Below, in pieces: positions 25,610 through 34,144 of a DNA stretch of 64,000 nt. The notes beneath the pieces were generated by a model. It had not been told where the DNA came from. It made no database searches and was given only the letters and a program-made list of their open reading frames with translations. The translations under genes and the position numbers were made by a program. Source of the stretch: Lachnospiraceae bacterium (GTDB taxonomy: Bacteria; Bacillota; Clostridia; Lachnospirales; Lachnospiraceae); contig JAFQQI010000052.1 in the NCBI GenBank assembly GCA_017411305.1, forward strand, positions 124,001-188,000, in the 5' to 3' direction. The number at the start of each line of letters is the position of its first letter. The stretch's first letter is position 1.

Positions 25610-26953
25610 TTATACTTCGAAATTCACACCTGTATCAGAAGGCTTTTCCTCATCAAATTCATAATCCTTACCGGGCAGAATCGCATTTAAGATAATACCT
25701 GTTAATGCACCTACTGCAAGACCGGATAAGCTGATGGTTACATTTCCGATAGTAAATGCAATGGCGCCGGCTGCACTGTAGTTGATACCGATGGAAAGTA
25801 CCAGGATAAGTGCTGCAATAATTACGTTGCGGCTCTTGGTAAAGTCCACCTTATTTTCTACTACGTTACGCACACCTACTGCAGAAATCATACCGTAAAG
25901 CACCAGGGATACACCGCCCAAGGTAGCTGTAGGCATACAGGAAATCACAGCCCCTACCTTCGGAGAGAAAGCAAAGAGGATTGCAAAGCCTGCCGCAATT
26001 CTGATTACAACCGGGTCATACACCTTAGTAAGAGACAGAACACCGGTGTTTTCACCGTAAGTGGTATTCGCCGGTGCACCGAATAATGCTGCAATTGCAG
26101 TGGCAAGTCCGTCACCGATTAAGGTTCTGTGAAGACCGGGGTCTTTAATATAGTTTCTTCCTACTGTGGAAGAGATTGCTGACATATCACCGATATGCTC
26201 TACCATGGTTGCGAGGGCAATAGGCATGATAGTGATAACAGCTGTTATGAGTAAAGAAACATCTAAATTACTGAAAATAGAGAATACTGTATTTTCCCAG
26301 TGAATAGGCAATCCAATCCAGGCTGCTTCTTTTACCGGGGTAAAATCCACATTGCCGGTAACTGCTGCCACCAGATAAGAACCGATAACACCCATAATAA
26401 TCGGAACAATCTTAATCATTCCTTTTCCCCAGATATTACATACTACCACGATAATGATGGCAAGCACTGCAATCCACCAGTTTGCTGCGCAGTTGTCAAT
26501 CGCTGACTGGGAAAGGTTTAAACCGATTGCAATAATAATCGGACCCGTTACAATAGGCGGGAAAAACCGCATTACCTTACTTGTTCCAAAGGCTTTAATC
26601 AAAGCCGCAAGCACCAGATACAACAAACCTGCACAAGCCACACCAAAGCATGCATAGGGAAGTAATTCCGGCTCACCGTTTGGTGCAATTGCCCAATATC
26701 CGGCAAGGAAAGCAAAGGAAGAACCTAAGAATGCAGGCACTTTACCCTTAGCTAAAAAATGGAACAACAATGTGCCTAAACCTGCAAATAACAAGGTAGT
26801 GGAAACATCCAAACCGGTTAATGCAGGAACCACAACCGTTGCTCCAAACATTGCAAACATATGCTGTAACCCAAGAACTAACATTTTCGGTACTCCGAGC
26901 TGCTTCGCATCAAAGAGACCTTCTTCGCCGATAACGACTTTTTCTTTACTCAT
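25610..26953 (-). CDS. uraA: Uracil permease (NCS2 family)
   Basis: 447 residues, about 12-14 hydrophobic segments. NCS2 markers: an early LGLQHMFAMFGATVVVP, the conserved NTTYGENTGVLSLTKVYDP block (about residues 285-303) with the substrate-binding Glu, and AATLGGVSLVLYGM-like sequence near 340. The ENTG version of that block is typical of uracil rather than xanthine carriers. It imports uracil with proton symport. AAGGAG precedes the ATG. The promoter and a leader hairpin are upstream, and a terminator follows. It is monocistronic. Confidence 0.94.
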   Translation of the reverse strand: MSKEKVVIGEEGLFDAKQLGVPKMLVLGLQHMFAMFGATVVVPALTGLDVSTTLLFAGLGTLLFHFLAKGKVPAFLGSSFAFLAGYWAIAPNGEPELLPYACFGVACAGLLYLVLAALIKAFGTSKVMRFFPPIVTGPIIIAIGLNLSQSAIDNCAANWWIAVLAIIIVVVCNIWGKGMIKIVPIIMGVIGSYLVAAVTGNVDFTPVKEAAWIGLPIHWENTVFSIFSNLDVSLLITAVITIMPIALATMVEHIGDMSAISSTVGRNYIKDPGLHRTLIGDGLATAIAALFGAPANTTYGENTGVLSLTKVYDPVVIRIAAGFAILFAFSPKVGAVISCMPTATLGGVSLVLYGMISAVGVRNVVENKVDFTKSRNVIIAALILVLSIGINYSAAGAIAFTIGNVTISLSGLAVGALTGIILNAILPGKDYEFDEEKPSDTGVNFEV

Positions 26954-26981
26954 ACTCCTTCTCCTTCTGTATTTTATTTTA

Positions 26982-27064
26982 CAAAAATCCGTTTTTAGGT
27001 ATTTTATTCACGTCCCGGATTTTTGCCTTCCCGCTATTATATAAAAAAGTGATACATCCGTCAA
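26982..27064 (-). promoter_or_regulatory. uraA promoter and leader hairpin
   Basis: Minus strand: TTGACG (27059-27064), 17-bp spacer, TATAAT (27036-27041). The -35 lies in the loop of the upstream gene's terminator. The 75-nt leader holds a perfect 10-bp inverted repeat CAAAAATCCG / CGGATTTTTG separated by 24 nt (26982-27025), possibly an attenuator. I do not see the PyrR-binding consensus. Confidence 0.6.
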
Positions 27065-27080
27065 GCGGATATATCACTTT
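27047..27080. terminator. Terminator-like hairpin after the aminopeptidase P gene
   Basis: Arms AAAGTGATACATCCG and CGGATATATCACTTT (one mismatch) around a 5-nt loop; on the minus strand followed by TTTATATAAT. It shares bases with the uraA promoter. Confidence 0.8.
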
Positions 27081-27106
27081 ATTTTACGAAAATTCTATTC
27101 CCCGTA

Positions 27107-28909
27107 CTATTTTCCTATTTTTCTTGTAGCTTCCTTTAACCAAGCCAGTAGCTCATTTTCAAAATACGGTGACAGCTTCTCATACACTTCCTCATGATAG
27201 GCATTTAGCCGGTTAATGTCCCTATCTTCCATGAAAGAAGTATCAATACCGTCAAGATCAATCGGTACATAGGTCAGATTTTCAAAATACATAAACTGCC
27301 CATACCCGTTCTTTTCTCCTTTTCTGCAAAGAAGCTCGTTTTCGATTCTGATTCCGTGGCTGCCCTCTATGTAGATTCCTGGTTCGTCACTGGTTACCAT
27401 TCCCTCTTCGAAACACCAATCATCACCGTTACCGGGAACCTGCCTAAAGCGGAAGCTGTTTGGTCCTTCATGAACACTGAGTAAATATCCTACTCCATGG
27501 CCTGTTCCGTGTTTATAGTCAAGTCCCTGTTCCCATAAAGCTTCCCTTGCCAGAATATCCAGATTGATTCCCTTTGCACCATACAAAAATTTCGCATTTC
27601 TAAGGCGCAACATTGCTTTCACTACCAACGTAAAATGAGCTTTCATTTCTTCGGTAATCTCTCCCAGCACAAAGGTTCTTGTAATATCCGTACTTCCTTC
27701 ATAATAATGTCCGCCACTGTCTACCATCAGCATTCCTTCCGGCTTTATTTCGGCAAACTGTTCCTTGGTAGCACTGTAATGAATAATCGCTCCGTTGGCA
27801 CCGTACGCGCAAATGGTAGAAAAGCTGGGTTCCAGAAAGCTCTTGTTTTCTGCCCGCAGCTCCTCCAGATAAGCAGCCGCACTCAATTCATCCATGGGTA
27901 TCTTTCCCACATTTTTCTTAAGCCAGTACATGAATTTGGTAACTGCTATTCCATCCATCAGATGTGCTTTACGGATATTCTTCTGTTCTGTTTCATTCTT
28001 AACCGATTTCATAAATGATGTCGGATTCTGTCTATCAAGGATAGTCGCTCCTTCCAGTTCTTTCTTCAGCCGGTAGCTGATTCTGCTTTCGCAAAGCAAA
28101 AGCTTTCCAAGCCCGCCTTCACTTATCAGTCTGCGGACATTATCATAAAATGTCTCATAGCTTTTTAGTACAACTCCATTCTCCTCCAAGTATGATCTGA
28201 CTGTTTCATCAAAAGCACTTTCTCCGGCAAACAGGATTGTTTCTGTGTGTGTGATAATGGCATAGGAAAGAAACACCGGACAGCTTTCCACATCATTGGC
28301 ACGTAAGTTAAACAACCATGCAATATCGTCCAGTGTAGTCAATACATGAATGTCACATTTTTCTTTTTCCATAGCTGTGCGCAGGCGCATCAGCTTATCT
28401 GCCATGCTTTCACCGCTATATTCCTTCTGAAGTACATATACCTGCGTAGCAGGCAGAGCCGGCCTATCCGTCCATATGTTGTCAGCAAGGTCTCTATTCC
28501 AAATGAGATTGCCGCCCTTTCTTGCTGTAATCTCTTCAAAGACAGTTCCGTCTCCGGCGGTCATTACTCTGCCGTCAAAACCAATCGTTCCGCCCTCTTT
28601 CAGTTCCCTTTCCACATACTCCGTAAGTGTGGGTACCTCCGGTTCCCCGATTTTCATTAAGACTATGTCGCTTCCTTCCAGTTCCTTTTCTGCCTGAATA
28701 AAATAACGGCCATCTGTAAAAAGTGCCGCCTTTTCTTCCTGCACCACAAGAGTTCCCGCAGAACCGGAAAAACCACTGAAATACTTGCGCACCATAAAAT
28801 GCTCACTGACATATTCACTGTTGTGAAAATCCGAAGTAGGAATGATATAGCAATGGATTCCGGCTTCTTTCATTGCACTTCTAAGTGCCTTAAGTCTTTT
28901 CTTAACCAT
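27107..28909 (-). CDS. Xaa-Pro aminopeptidase (peptidase family M24B)
   Basis: 600 residues, the long three-domain form found in Firmicutes and eukaryotes. There are two creatinase-like N-terminal domains (about 1-300), a pita-bread M24 catalytic domain (about 310-530) and a C-terminal M24_C tail. The five metal ligands are visible: Asp in LMVDSGGHY, Asp in STDITRTFVLG, His in HGTGHGVGYLLSVHEGP, Glu in TSDEPGIYIEG and Glu in IRIENELLCR. It removes N-terminal residues preceding proline from peptides in the cytoplasm. The ribosome site GAGGTCAG is 4 nt from the ATG. No obvious partner genes adjoin. Confidence 0.96.
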   Translation of the reverse strand: MVKKRLKALRSAMKEAGIHCYIIPTSDFHNSEYVSEHFMVRKYFSGFSGSAGTLVVQEEKAALFTDGRYFIQAEKELEGSDIVLMKIGEPEVPTLTEYVERELKEGGTIGFDGRVMTAGDGTVFEEITARKGGNLIWNRDLADNIWTDRPALPATQVYVLQKEYSGESMADKLMRLRTAMEKEKCDIHVLTTLDDIAWLFNLRANDVESCPVFLSYAIITHTETILFAGESAFDETVRSYLEENGVVLKSYETFYDNVRRLISEGGLGKLLLCESRISYRLKKELEGATILDRQNPTSFMKSVKNETEQKNIRKAHLMDGIAVTKFMYWLKKNVGKIPMDELSAAAYLEELRAENKSFLEPSFSTICAYGANGAIIHYSATKEQFAEIKPEGMLMVDSGGHYYEGSTDITRTFVLGEITEEMKAHFTLVVKAMLRLRNAKFLYGAKGINLDILAREALWEQGLDYKHGTGHGVGYLLSVHEGPNSFRFRQVPGNGDDWCFEEGMVTSDEPGIYIEGSHGIRIENELLCRKGEKNGYGQFMYFENLTYVPIDLDGIDTSFMEDRDINRLNAYHEEVYEKLSPYFENELLAWLKEATRKIGK

Positions 28910-28959
28910 TTTCTGACCTCATTGTACTATCAGTTTATCTCTGTTTTCATTATTACCTG

Positions 28960-29316
28960 TTATTTTTTCATCTTGGGATTAAAAATGAGACTTGCCAAAT
29001 ATCCGAAAATCAAAGCAGCTGAGGTACCTACTGCACCGGCTTTAAAGCCGCCGGCAAAAAGTCCCATAAAGCCCTGACTGTCTATCGCTTCTTTAACCCC
29101 CTTCATGAGCACATTCCCAAAACCAAGAAGCGGCACCGAAGCTCCTGCGCCTGCAAACTCAGCAAAAGGTTCATAAAGTCCGATTGCACTAAGTAACGCC
29201 CCGCTGCAAACCAAAAGCACCATAATGCGACCCGGCATCAGTTTTGTTTTTTCCATCAGCACTTGTACTAAAGCGCAAATCAGGCCACCTACCCAAAAAG
29301 CATGAAAGTAATCCAT
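28960..29316 (-). CDS. spoVAE: Stage V sporulation protein AE
   Basis: 118 residues, four hydrophobic segments, nearly all membrane-embedded. Family features: FWVGGLICALVQVLMEKTKL at the start, GAGASVPLLGFGNVLMKGV in the middle and GGFKAGAVGTSAAL with IFGYLASLIF near the end. SpoVA proteins form the channel that moves dipicolinic acid into the forespore and out on germination. SpoVAC and SpoVAD, normally adjacent, are absent here; the next SpoVA genes (AA, AB) lie 1.7 kb away beyond three unrelated genes. AGGAGG precedes the ATG. Confidence 0.9.
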   Translation of the reverse strand: MDYFHAFWVGGLICALVQVLMEKTKLMPGRIMVLLVCSGALLSAIGLYEPFAEFAGAGASVPLLGFGNVLMKGVKEAIDSQGFMGLFAGGFKAGAVGTSAALIFGYLASLIFNPKMKK

Positions 29317-29367
29317 AACAACCTCCTAATGGTTTTGATGTAGGTAGTCTTTCCCAAACTAACTGTT

Positions 29368-30255
29368 TTATACCTTTTTCTTATCCGGCAGTTGCACTAA
29401 AATTACAGCCGCAAACACCAGCACGCATCCGAAAAGTTCTCTTCCCGTCAGTGCCTGATGCAAAATGACCCAGCCTGCCAGCATGGAAACTACAGATTCC
29501 AGACTAAGAATCAGGGATGCAACCGTAGGCTCTACATTTTTCTGGCCTACTACCTGTAGAGTATAAGCTACCCCACTAGATAAAATACCTGCATAAACAA
29601 GTGGGATAATTCCTGCTATAAACTGACCAAGCTGTGGGTTTTCAAACAGAAGCGCTCCTATACTTGCGATGACTCCTGCAGTCAAAAACTGAATGCAGGA
29701 AATTTCTACTCCGTCTGCCTTCGGTGAAAAGTAATCAATCACCAAAATATGTACGGAAAAAATTATGGCACAAATAAATACCAGACCATCTCCCTTGCTA
29801 AGTGCAAGCCTTTCACTCATACAAAGAAGATACATACCAAATGCTGCAATTACTGCTCCAATCCATACTTTCCCGGGCACTCTCTTTTTTAAAAAGATTC
29901 CGAATATGGGAACCATTATAATATACAAGGTTGTAATAAAACCGGCCTTCCCTACCGTGGTATACATGATACCATACTGCTGTAATAAAGCCGCTGCACA
30001 TAATGCCAGTCCGCAGCAGATACCGCCTTTTATAGTTATCTTTGTATCCGCTGCAGGTATCCCTTCCTTCCGGTTCTTCTGTCTGCGGTAAATTACAAGC
30101 GGAAGAAGCACAACACTTCCCATTAAAAATCTGGCTCCGTTAAAGCTAAGAGGTCCCATGTAATCCATACCCACGCTTTGGGCAACAAAGGCAACGCCCC
30201 AAATAAATGCGGCAAGAAATAACAGCATACTGCTCTTTAGTGATATATTTTTCAT
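29368..30255 (-). CDS. EamA/DMT-family membrane transporter
   Basis: 295 residues, ten hydrophobic segments arranged as two EamA repeats (about 8-145 and 155-288). Signatures are FIWGVAFVAQSVGMDYMGP at the start and the repeat-2 SLESVVSMLAGWVIL. Members of the drug/metabolite transporter superfamily export amino acids, amines or metabolites; substrate not predictable. It starts 11 bp after the ridA-type gene and probably belongs to the same transcript. The ribosome site is weak. Confidence 0.92.
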   Translation of the reverse strand: MKNISLKSSMLLFLAAFIWGVAFVAQSVGMDYMGPLSFNGARFLMGSVVLLPLVIYRRQKNRKEGIPAADTKITIKGGICCGLALCAAALLQQYGIMYTTVGKAGFITTLYIIMVPIFGIFLKKRVPGKVWIGAVIAAFGMYLLCMSERLALSKGDGLVFICAIIFSVHILVIDYFSPKADGVEISCIQFLTAGVIASIGALLFENPQLGQFIAGIIPLVYAGILSSGVAYTLQVVGQKNVEPTVASLILSLESVVSMLAGWVILHQALTGRELFGCVLVFAAVILVQLPDKKKV

Positions 30256-30266
30256 AAAGCCGTCTC

Positions 30267-30644
30267 TTACTTCACCAGCGCAATCACTTCTACTTCACAA
30301 AGCACATCCTTGGGAAGCTGCTTTACCGCCACGCAGCTTCTTGCAGGCTTTCCCGTAAAATACTGTTCATACACTGCGTTAAATGCTGCAAAATCAGCCA
30401 TTTCAGCTAAAAAGCAGGTTGTTTTTACCACATGCTCATAGTCACTTCCTGCTGCCTTTAAAATTTCTCCTACATTGTGCATAACCTGTGTTGCCTGCAC
30501 GGTAATATCCCCTTCTGCAATAGCACCTGTTTCCGGAATAATGGGAATCTGTCCTGATGCAAACAACATACCGTTTGCGATGATTCCCTGGGAATAAGGT
30601 CCGATTGCTGCAGGTGCCTTATCTGTTGCCACTTTAGTTAACAT
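30267..30644 (-). CDS. ridA: RidA family enamine/imine deaminase
   Basis: 125 residues, full-length single-domain protein. RidA features: PAAIGPYSQGIIANGMLFASGQ at the start in shorter form, GSDYEHVVKTTCFL in the middle, and the active-site Arg in KPARSCVAVKQLPKD followed by CEVEVIA at the end. RidA hydrolyses reactive 2-aminoacrylate formed by PLP enzymes and so prevents damage; it acts in the cytosol as a trimer. AGGAGG precedes the ATG. It is 11 bp downstream of the small gene 30656-30886 and upstream of the EamA transporter, giving a likely three-gene unit. Confidence 0.94.
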   Translation of the reverse strand: MLTKVATDKAPAAIGPYSQGIIANGMLFASGQIPIIPETGAIAEGDITVQATQVMHNVGEILKAAGSDYEHVVKTTCFLAEMADFAAFNAVYEQYFTGKPARSCVAVKQLPKDVLCEVEVIALVK

Positions 30645-30655
30645 AACTTTTCCTC

Positions 30656-30886
30656 CTATTCGTCAAATTCAGCTGTTACATAAAATCCTCTTTCGTTTTC
30701 TATTACGCTGACTACCTTACCTTCCCGCGCTTTCAGCCGTTCTCTGAAGGGAATGTTACCGGACATAGCAAGGGACGGATCAATGGTATAATAATAGTTG
30801 CTGGGCAATACACCTTCCGTTATAGTCACCGCATCTCCTTCTTTTAGTAAACCGGGACGTTCCATTTTAAACTCCATTGACCGCAT
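30656..30886 (-). CDS. Small protein of unknown function
   Basis: 76 residues; an excellent Shine-Dalgarno (AGGAGG, 7-nt spacer) and tight spacing to ridA support it as a real gene. The sequence is soluble, with a basic/aromatic first half (LLKEGDAVTITEGVLPSNYYYT) in shorter segments and a compact C-terminal strand pair GKVVSVIENERGFYVTAEF. The GDAVTI and GKVVSV segments suggest a small SH3-like beta barrel, but I do not recognise the family. Confidence 0.75.
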   Translation of the reverse strand: MRSMEFKMERPGLLKEGDAVTITEGVLPSNYYYTIDPSLAMSGNIPFRERLKAREGKVVSVIENERGFYVTAEFDE

Positions 30887-31020
30887 TGTACTGCCTCCTT
30901 TTCACAATACTATTATTGTAATCAACTTTCTTCCTTTTTTCAACTCTTGTTTCTGCTCATATCACTTTCTATCAGCTTCTGTTTATATCAATCCCACATA
31001 ATTATCTCTCCCACGTATTT

Positions 31021-31518
31021 TTACAGTCCCGAAGCATAAATCCCCCTCGCAAAGTACAGAATACTTCCGATTACCTTTCCTATAGCAGCTGCAGTAACCG
31101 CCACTCCGAGTCCGTGTCTAAAGCCGATTCTTCTGCTGAAAATCGGAATGGAATCCAGCATTTCTGCAATAGAAAAAGCAAGACAGCCTACAAACATCCC
31201 TGCAAACAAGCCTCCCATTGCCATAACAGCATTTCCGATTCCCTGCCAGATTGCCACTGTATTACTTCCGAAAATTTCTCTTGAAAGTACAAATGCCCCA
31301 ATCCGTCCGTAATCTCCAAACACACTGAAATAGCCACCGGTAAGCGTACCGAAAATTACCGCCTCTTCCAGGGCAAATACCTTTTTTGCCACATGCATTT
31401 TTCCTGCGAATCTGGGAATCAGCCCTACAGAAGCAAGTACGGTAAAGACTCCTGCGGAAGATAACAGCCCGAAGCTTAGCGCACAGCTTACCAAAAACAA
31501 TTGTTTAAGAAGCATCAA
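31021..31518 (-). CDS. spoVAB: Stage V sporulation protein AB
   Basis: 165 residues with about four membrane segments. The family pattern GLLSSAGVFTVLASVGLIPRFAGK (in shorter parts) near the start and the conserved LEEAVIFGTLTGG identify SpoVAB. GGAGG lies 9 nt before a TTG at 31518 and 12 nt before an ATG at 31515; either may start translation. It overlaps the end of spoVAA by 14 bp, indicating translational coupling. It takes part in dipicolinic acid transport with the other SpoVA proteins. Confidence 0.88.
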   Translation of the reverse strand: MMLLKQLFLVSCALSFGLLSSAGVFTVLASVGLIPRFAGKMHVAKKVFALEEAVIFGTLTGGYFSVFGDYGRIGAFVLSREIFGSNTVAIWQGIGNAVMAMGGLFAGMFVGCLAFSIAEMLDSIPIFSRRIGFRHGLGVAVTAAAIGKVIGSILYFARGIYASGL

Positions 31519-32137
31519 GTGTTTTTCCCTCCCTGTCAGCAGTTTCTATCAACGCTTTATTCACATCCCCTTCATAGATACGCATTTCTACCTCGATAGG
31601 AGTAGGGTCCTTGGTAATCCTTCTTCCGCCTACATGGTTAAAGAAAATAATAATTCCGGCAGCAAGTCCGATGGAATAAGAAATTTCCAAAATACTGTAT
31701 CCGTTTGAAGGATATCCCATTACCTGTTCATAAATCGTTTCAAACAACTGATTAATCCCGATGTCATTATGATATGCCATAATCGTAAATCCTGTACCGA
31801 AAAAGCTGATACATGCTACAAAGAACAGCTTAACAAACTGCATTACGCCCTTATGTTTATCCGGAGAAATTTGTTCAATAAGAATGTCTGTTTCACCGAT
31901 ACTTTCCACCTGAACACCCGGTATTTCCTTTTCAATCAGTTCTATTACTTTCAGGATACTGATAACCTGACGTTTCTCTTCCTGCCCATGAAACTTGTGT
32001 ACCCGGATTGCTTTTACCCTTGCACAGATGTCTTTTTCCCTACAATAAACGGAGGCAATGTTGCTGATACTGACACAGCTTTCCATTACCTCCGCATTCT
32101 GCTTTGCATTAATATAAATTTTTTCCTGATTCGCCAT
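31505..32137 (-). CDS. spoVAA: Stage V sporulation protein AA
   Basis: 210 residues from the ATG at 32137 (GGAGG 8 nt upstream; earlier ATG overlaps that site). The N-terminal half is a soluble beta-rich domain (KIYINAKQNAEV at the start, then VKAIRVHKF). Two or more membrane segments follow (FVKLFFVACISFFGTGFTIM and the region around SIGLAAGIIIFF). The late block RRITKDPTPIEVEMRIYEGD is characteristic of SpoVAA. First gene of the spoVAA-spoVAB pair. Confidence 0.9.
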   Translation of the reverse strand: MANQEKIYINAKQNAEVMESCVSISNIASVYCREKDICARVKAIRVHKFHGQEEKRQVISILKVIELIEKEIPGVQVESIGETDILIEQISPDKHKGVMQFVKLFFVACISFFGTGFTIMAYHNDIGINQLFETIYEQVMGYPSNGYSILEISYSIGLAAGIIIFFNHVGGRRITKDPTPIEVEMRIYEGDVNKALIETADREGKTLDAS

Positions 32138-32189
32138 ACTGCTTTCCTCCATCAATACTTATAAGCTAGTATGGCAGATTTTAACTATC

Positions 32190-33266
32190 TTATTCCATTT
32201 TGAACTGCATAATTACCGGGTCATGGTCGGAAAGCTCATATCCCCAGTCCATATGATGATAATAATTCACGGTAATATTGTCAGAAACGATAAATCCGTC
32301 TAAAGACACTGTATAACTCTGTTCTTCATCATAAGGCCGGTCTGCTAATCTGCTGGTATCATGTTCCACATCTTCCGGCTTTGCCGTGTCAATTGCAAGC
32401 TCAAATCCTTCCGGTAAAGTTTCTTTTGGAAAAGGTTGCGCCCATTCCGGCGAATTGTCTAACGTATCTGCTCTCAAATTATGATTAAAATCGCCACCGC
32501 AAATCACATAATCTCCGCTCTTATAATCAGCTTCCATATCTGCATAAAGCATAGCAAGCTGCCCTGCTCTTATTTCATCATTACTTCCGTATGCAGACAT
32601 ATGCATGTTGTACAGGCACAAATTTTTTCCATTTTCAAGCGGCACCCTTGATACCGAATAACAACGGTCCAAATCCATAAATTTACTAATGCTTTCCGAT
32701 ACAGGAATACTTCTTCTCATGGAATCCGTAATCTGTCCTTTGGAATAAGTGACAAGACCGGATTGATTGGCTCCGTGTGGCTCCCATGGCGGGAAGAATA
32801 AAAACGGAGAATCATAGTTCTGGGCAAATGTATAATAATATCCTTTTACAAACTGATTCAAAAGTTCAAGCTCATCCTCATGATAAGTACGGGTACCGTC
32901 AATATCTACTTCCTGAAGGAATACAAAATCAGGATTTACGTTGGTTATAATTTCTCCCATTCCGCAAACGGCTGCTATCACGCTGTCCTTGTCTTCTGCC
33001 CGGGAAGATTTTCCGCCATCCATGAAAAAACTGAAATCCTTCTGATATGCACCGAAACCGATATTATATGTCATTGCCCAATAATACTTATCCGTCGTAT
33101 AAGGCTCATCTTCTTCAAAATAGAAGTTGGCACCGTTTCTCTTAACCTCCAGTGTCAAATTATCCGGCAACCTGTAATACGCCACAAAAATATATACTCC
33201 GTATCCGATAACTGCCAGCAATAAAAATATGATCATTTTGAGAAGTCTTTTCTTCTTCTTTTTCAA
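32190..33266 (-). CDS. Membrane-anchored endonuclease/exonuclease/phosphatase-family protein
   Basis: 358 residues. It starts at a TTG (33266; GGAG 9 nt upstream) with a lysine-rich end and one membrane segment (about 10-32), placing the catalytic domain outside the cell. EEP-fold motifs: MTYNIGFGAY (metal-binding Asn), FLQEVDIDGTR (metal Glu), LYNMHMSAYGS (catalytic His), GGDFNHNLRA and SDHDPVIMQF. The fold includes nucleases, sphingomyelinase-like and inositol phosphatase enzymes. The substrate cannot be chosen from sequence; an extracellular nuclease or phosphodiesterase is possible. It lies just downstream of TcdA in the same direction. Confidence 0.9.
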   Translation of the reverse strand: MKKKKKRLLKMIIFLLLAVIGYGVYIFVAYYRLPDNLTLEVKRNGANFYFEEDEPYTTDKYYWAMTYNIGFGAYQKDFSFFMDGGKSSRAEDKDSVIAAVCGMGEIITNVNPDFVFLQEVDIDGTRTYHEDELELLNQFVKGYYYTFAQNYDSPFLFFPPWEPHGANQSGLVTYSKGQITDSMRRSIPVSESISKFMDLDRCYSVSRVPLENGKNLCLYNMHMSAYGSNDEIRAGQLAMLYADMEADYKSGDYVICGGDFNHNLRADTLDNSPEWAQPFPKETLPEGFELAIDTAKPEDVEHDTSRLADRPYDEEQSYTVSLDGFIVSDNITVNYYHHMDWGYELSDHDPVIMQFKME

Positions 33267-33350
33267 ACTCTGTCCACTCCGTCACTATAGCTGTTCTGTT
33301 TATTGATATCTTTTACTTTTTGTTATTTTATCATAAAGTGCTCAAACATT

Positions 33351-34082
33351 CTACTTCTCTGAAGTAATTTGTAAAAGCTCCCTGACAACCTCCGATGCAA
33401 TTAAAAGTCCGGCCGCCGGCGGAACAAATGCTGTACTCCCGGGAATTCCCCGCCTTCCGGAGTTTCTGTCCTCCTGCGGCAATAACTCTGCCATAGGCAC
33501 CTTCGGCTCTTCTTTAGAATAAATCACCTTAAGCTGCTTAACGCCTCTTGTCCGAAGCTCCTTTCTCATTACCTTTGCCAGCGGACACACACTTGTTAGA
33601 TAGATATCTGACACTTCCAGTCTTGAAGGATCCAGCTTATTGCCGGTTCCCATACAGCTGATAATGGGTGTTCCTGCTTCTTTTGCCCGAAGAACCAAAT
33701 CGATTTTGGCAGTAACGGTATCAATAGCATCTACAATATAAGAATAGCCGGAAAAATCAAACTCTGCAGCAGTTTCCGGTAAGTAAAAACAGGTTCTGGT
33801 AATGACCTCTGCTTTTGGATTGATTGACAGAATCCTCTCCTTCATCACACTGACCTTATCCCTTCCTACCGTATCATAGGTTGCGATAATCTGGCGGTTT
33901 ATATTACTTTCAGCCACCCGGTCATTATCCACAAGCGTGAAATGACCAATGCCGCTTCTTGCAAGCGCTTCTGCCACATAACCACCGACGCCGCCAATAC
34001 CAAAAATTGCCACGTGAGCATTTTGTAACTGCTCCATTGCCTCTGTTCCAAACAGCATTTCTGTTCTGATAAACTGATTCAT
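33351..34082 (-). CDS. tcdA: tRNA threonylcarbamoyladenosine dehydratase (ThiF/E1-like)
   Basis: 243 residues, a single E1-like nucleotide-binding domain: FGIGGVGGYVAEALARSG (27-44), VDNDRVAESNINRQ (ATP-contacting Arg/Asn) and VDAIDTVTAKIDL. No rhodanese or ThiS-activating extension. TcdA uses ATP to cyclise the t6A side chain at tRNA position 37 to ct6A. The GTGNKLDPSRLEVSDIY region and PLAKVMRKELRTRG are typical of the TcdA/YgdL clade. Assigned to this clade rather than MoeB or ThiF on length and neighbours (no moa or thi genes adjacent). Confidence 0.93.
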   Translation of the reverse strand: MNQFIRTEMLFGTEAMEQLQNAHVAIFGIGGVGGYVAEALARSGIGHFTLVDNDRVAESNINRQIIATYDTVGRDKVSVMKERILSINPKAEVITRTCFYLPETAAEFDFSGYSYIVDAIDTVTAKIDLVLRAKEAGTPIISCMGTGNKLDPSRLEVSDIYLTSVCPLAKVMRKELRTRGVKQLKVIYSKEEPKVPMAELLPQEDRNSGRRGIPGSTAFVPPAAGLLIASEVVRELLQITSEK

Positions 34083-34110
34083 AAGCTTCCGATTCCTTTA
34101 TCTGATTTGA

Positions 34111-34141
34111 GAATCCCGCAGACCTTTTATCTGCGGGATTC
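34111..34141 (-). terminator. Hairpin after the HerA-like ATPase gene
   Basis: Perfect 12-bp stem GAATCCCGCAGA / TCTGCGGGATTC with an 8-nt loop, 3 bp past the stop codon on the minus strand. The T tract is poor, but the stem is very stable. Confidence 0.65.
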
Positions 34142-34144
34142 TTA

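Noticed and set aside
26982-27025. PyrR-binding attenuator for uraA
   Set aside because: The inverted repeat lacks the PyrR loop consensus and no clear terminator/antiterminator pair could be drawn.
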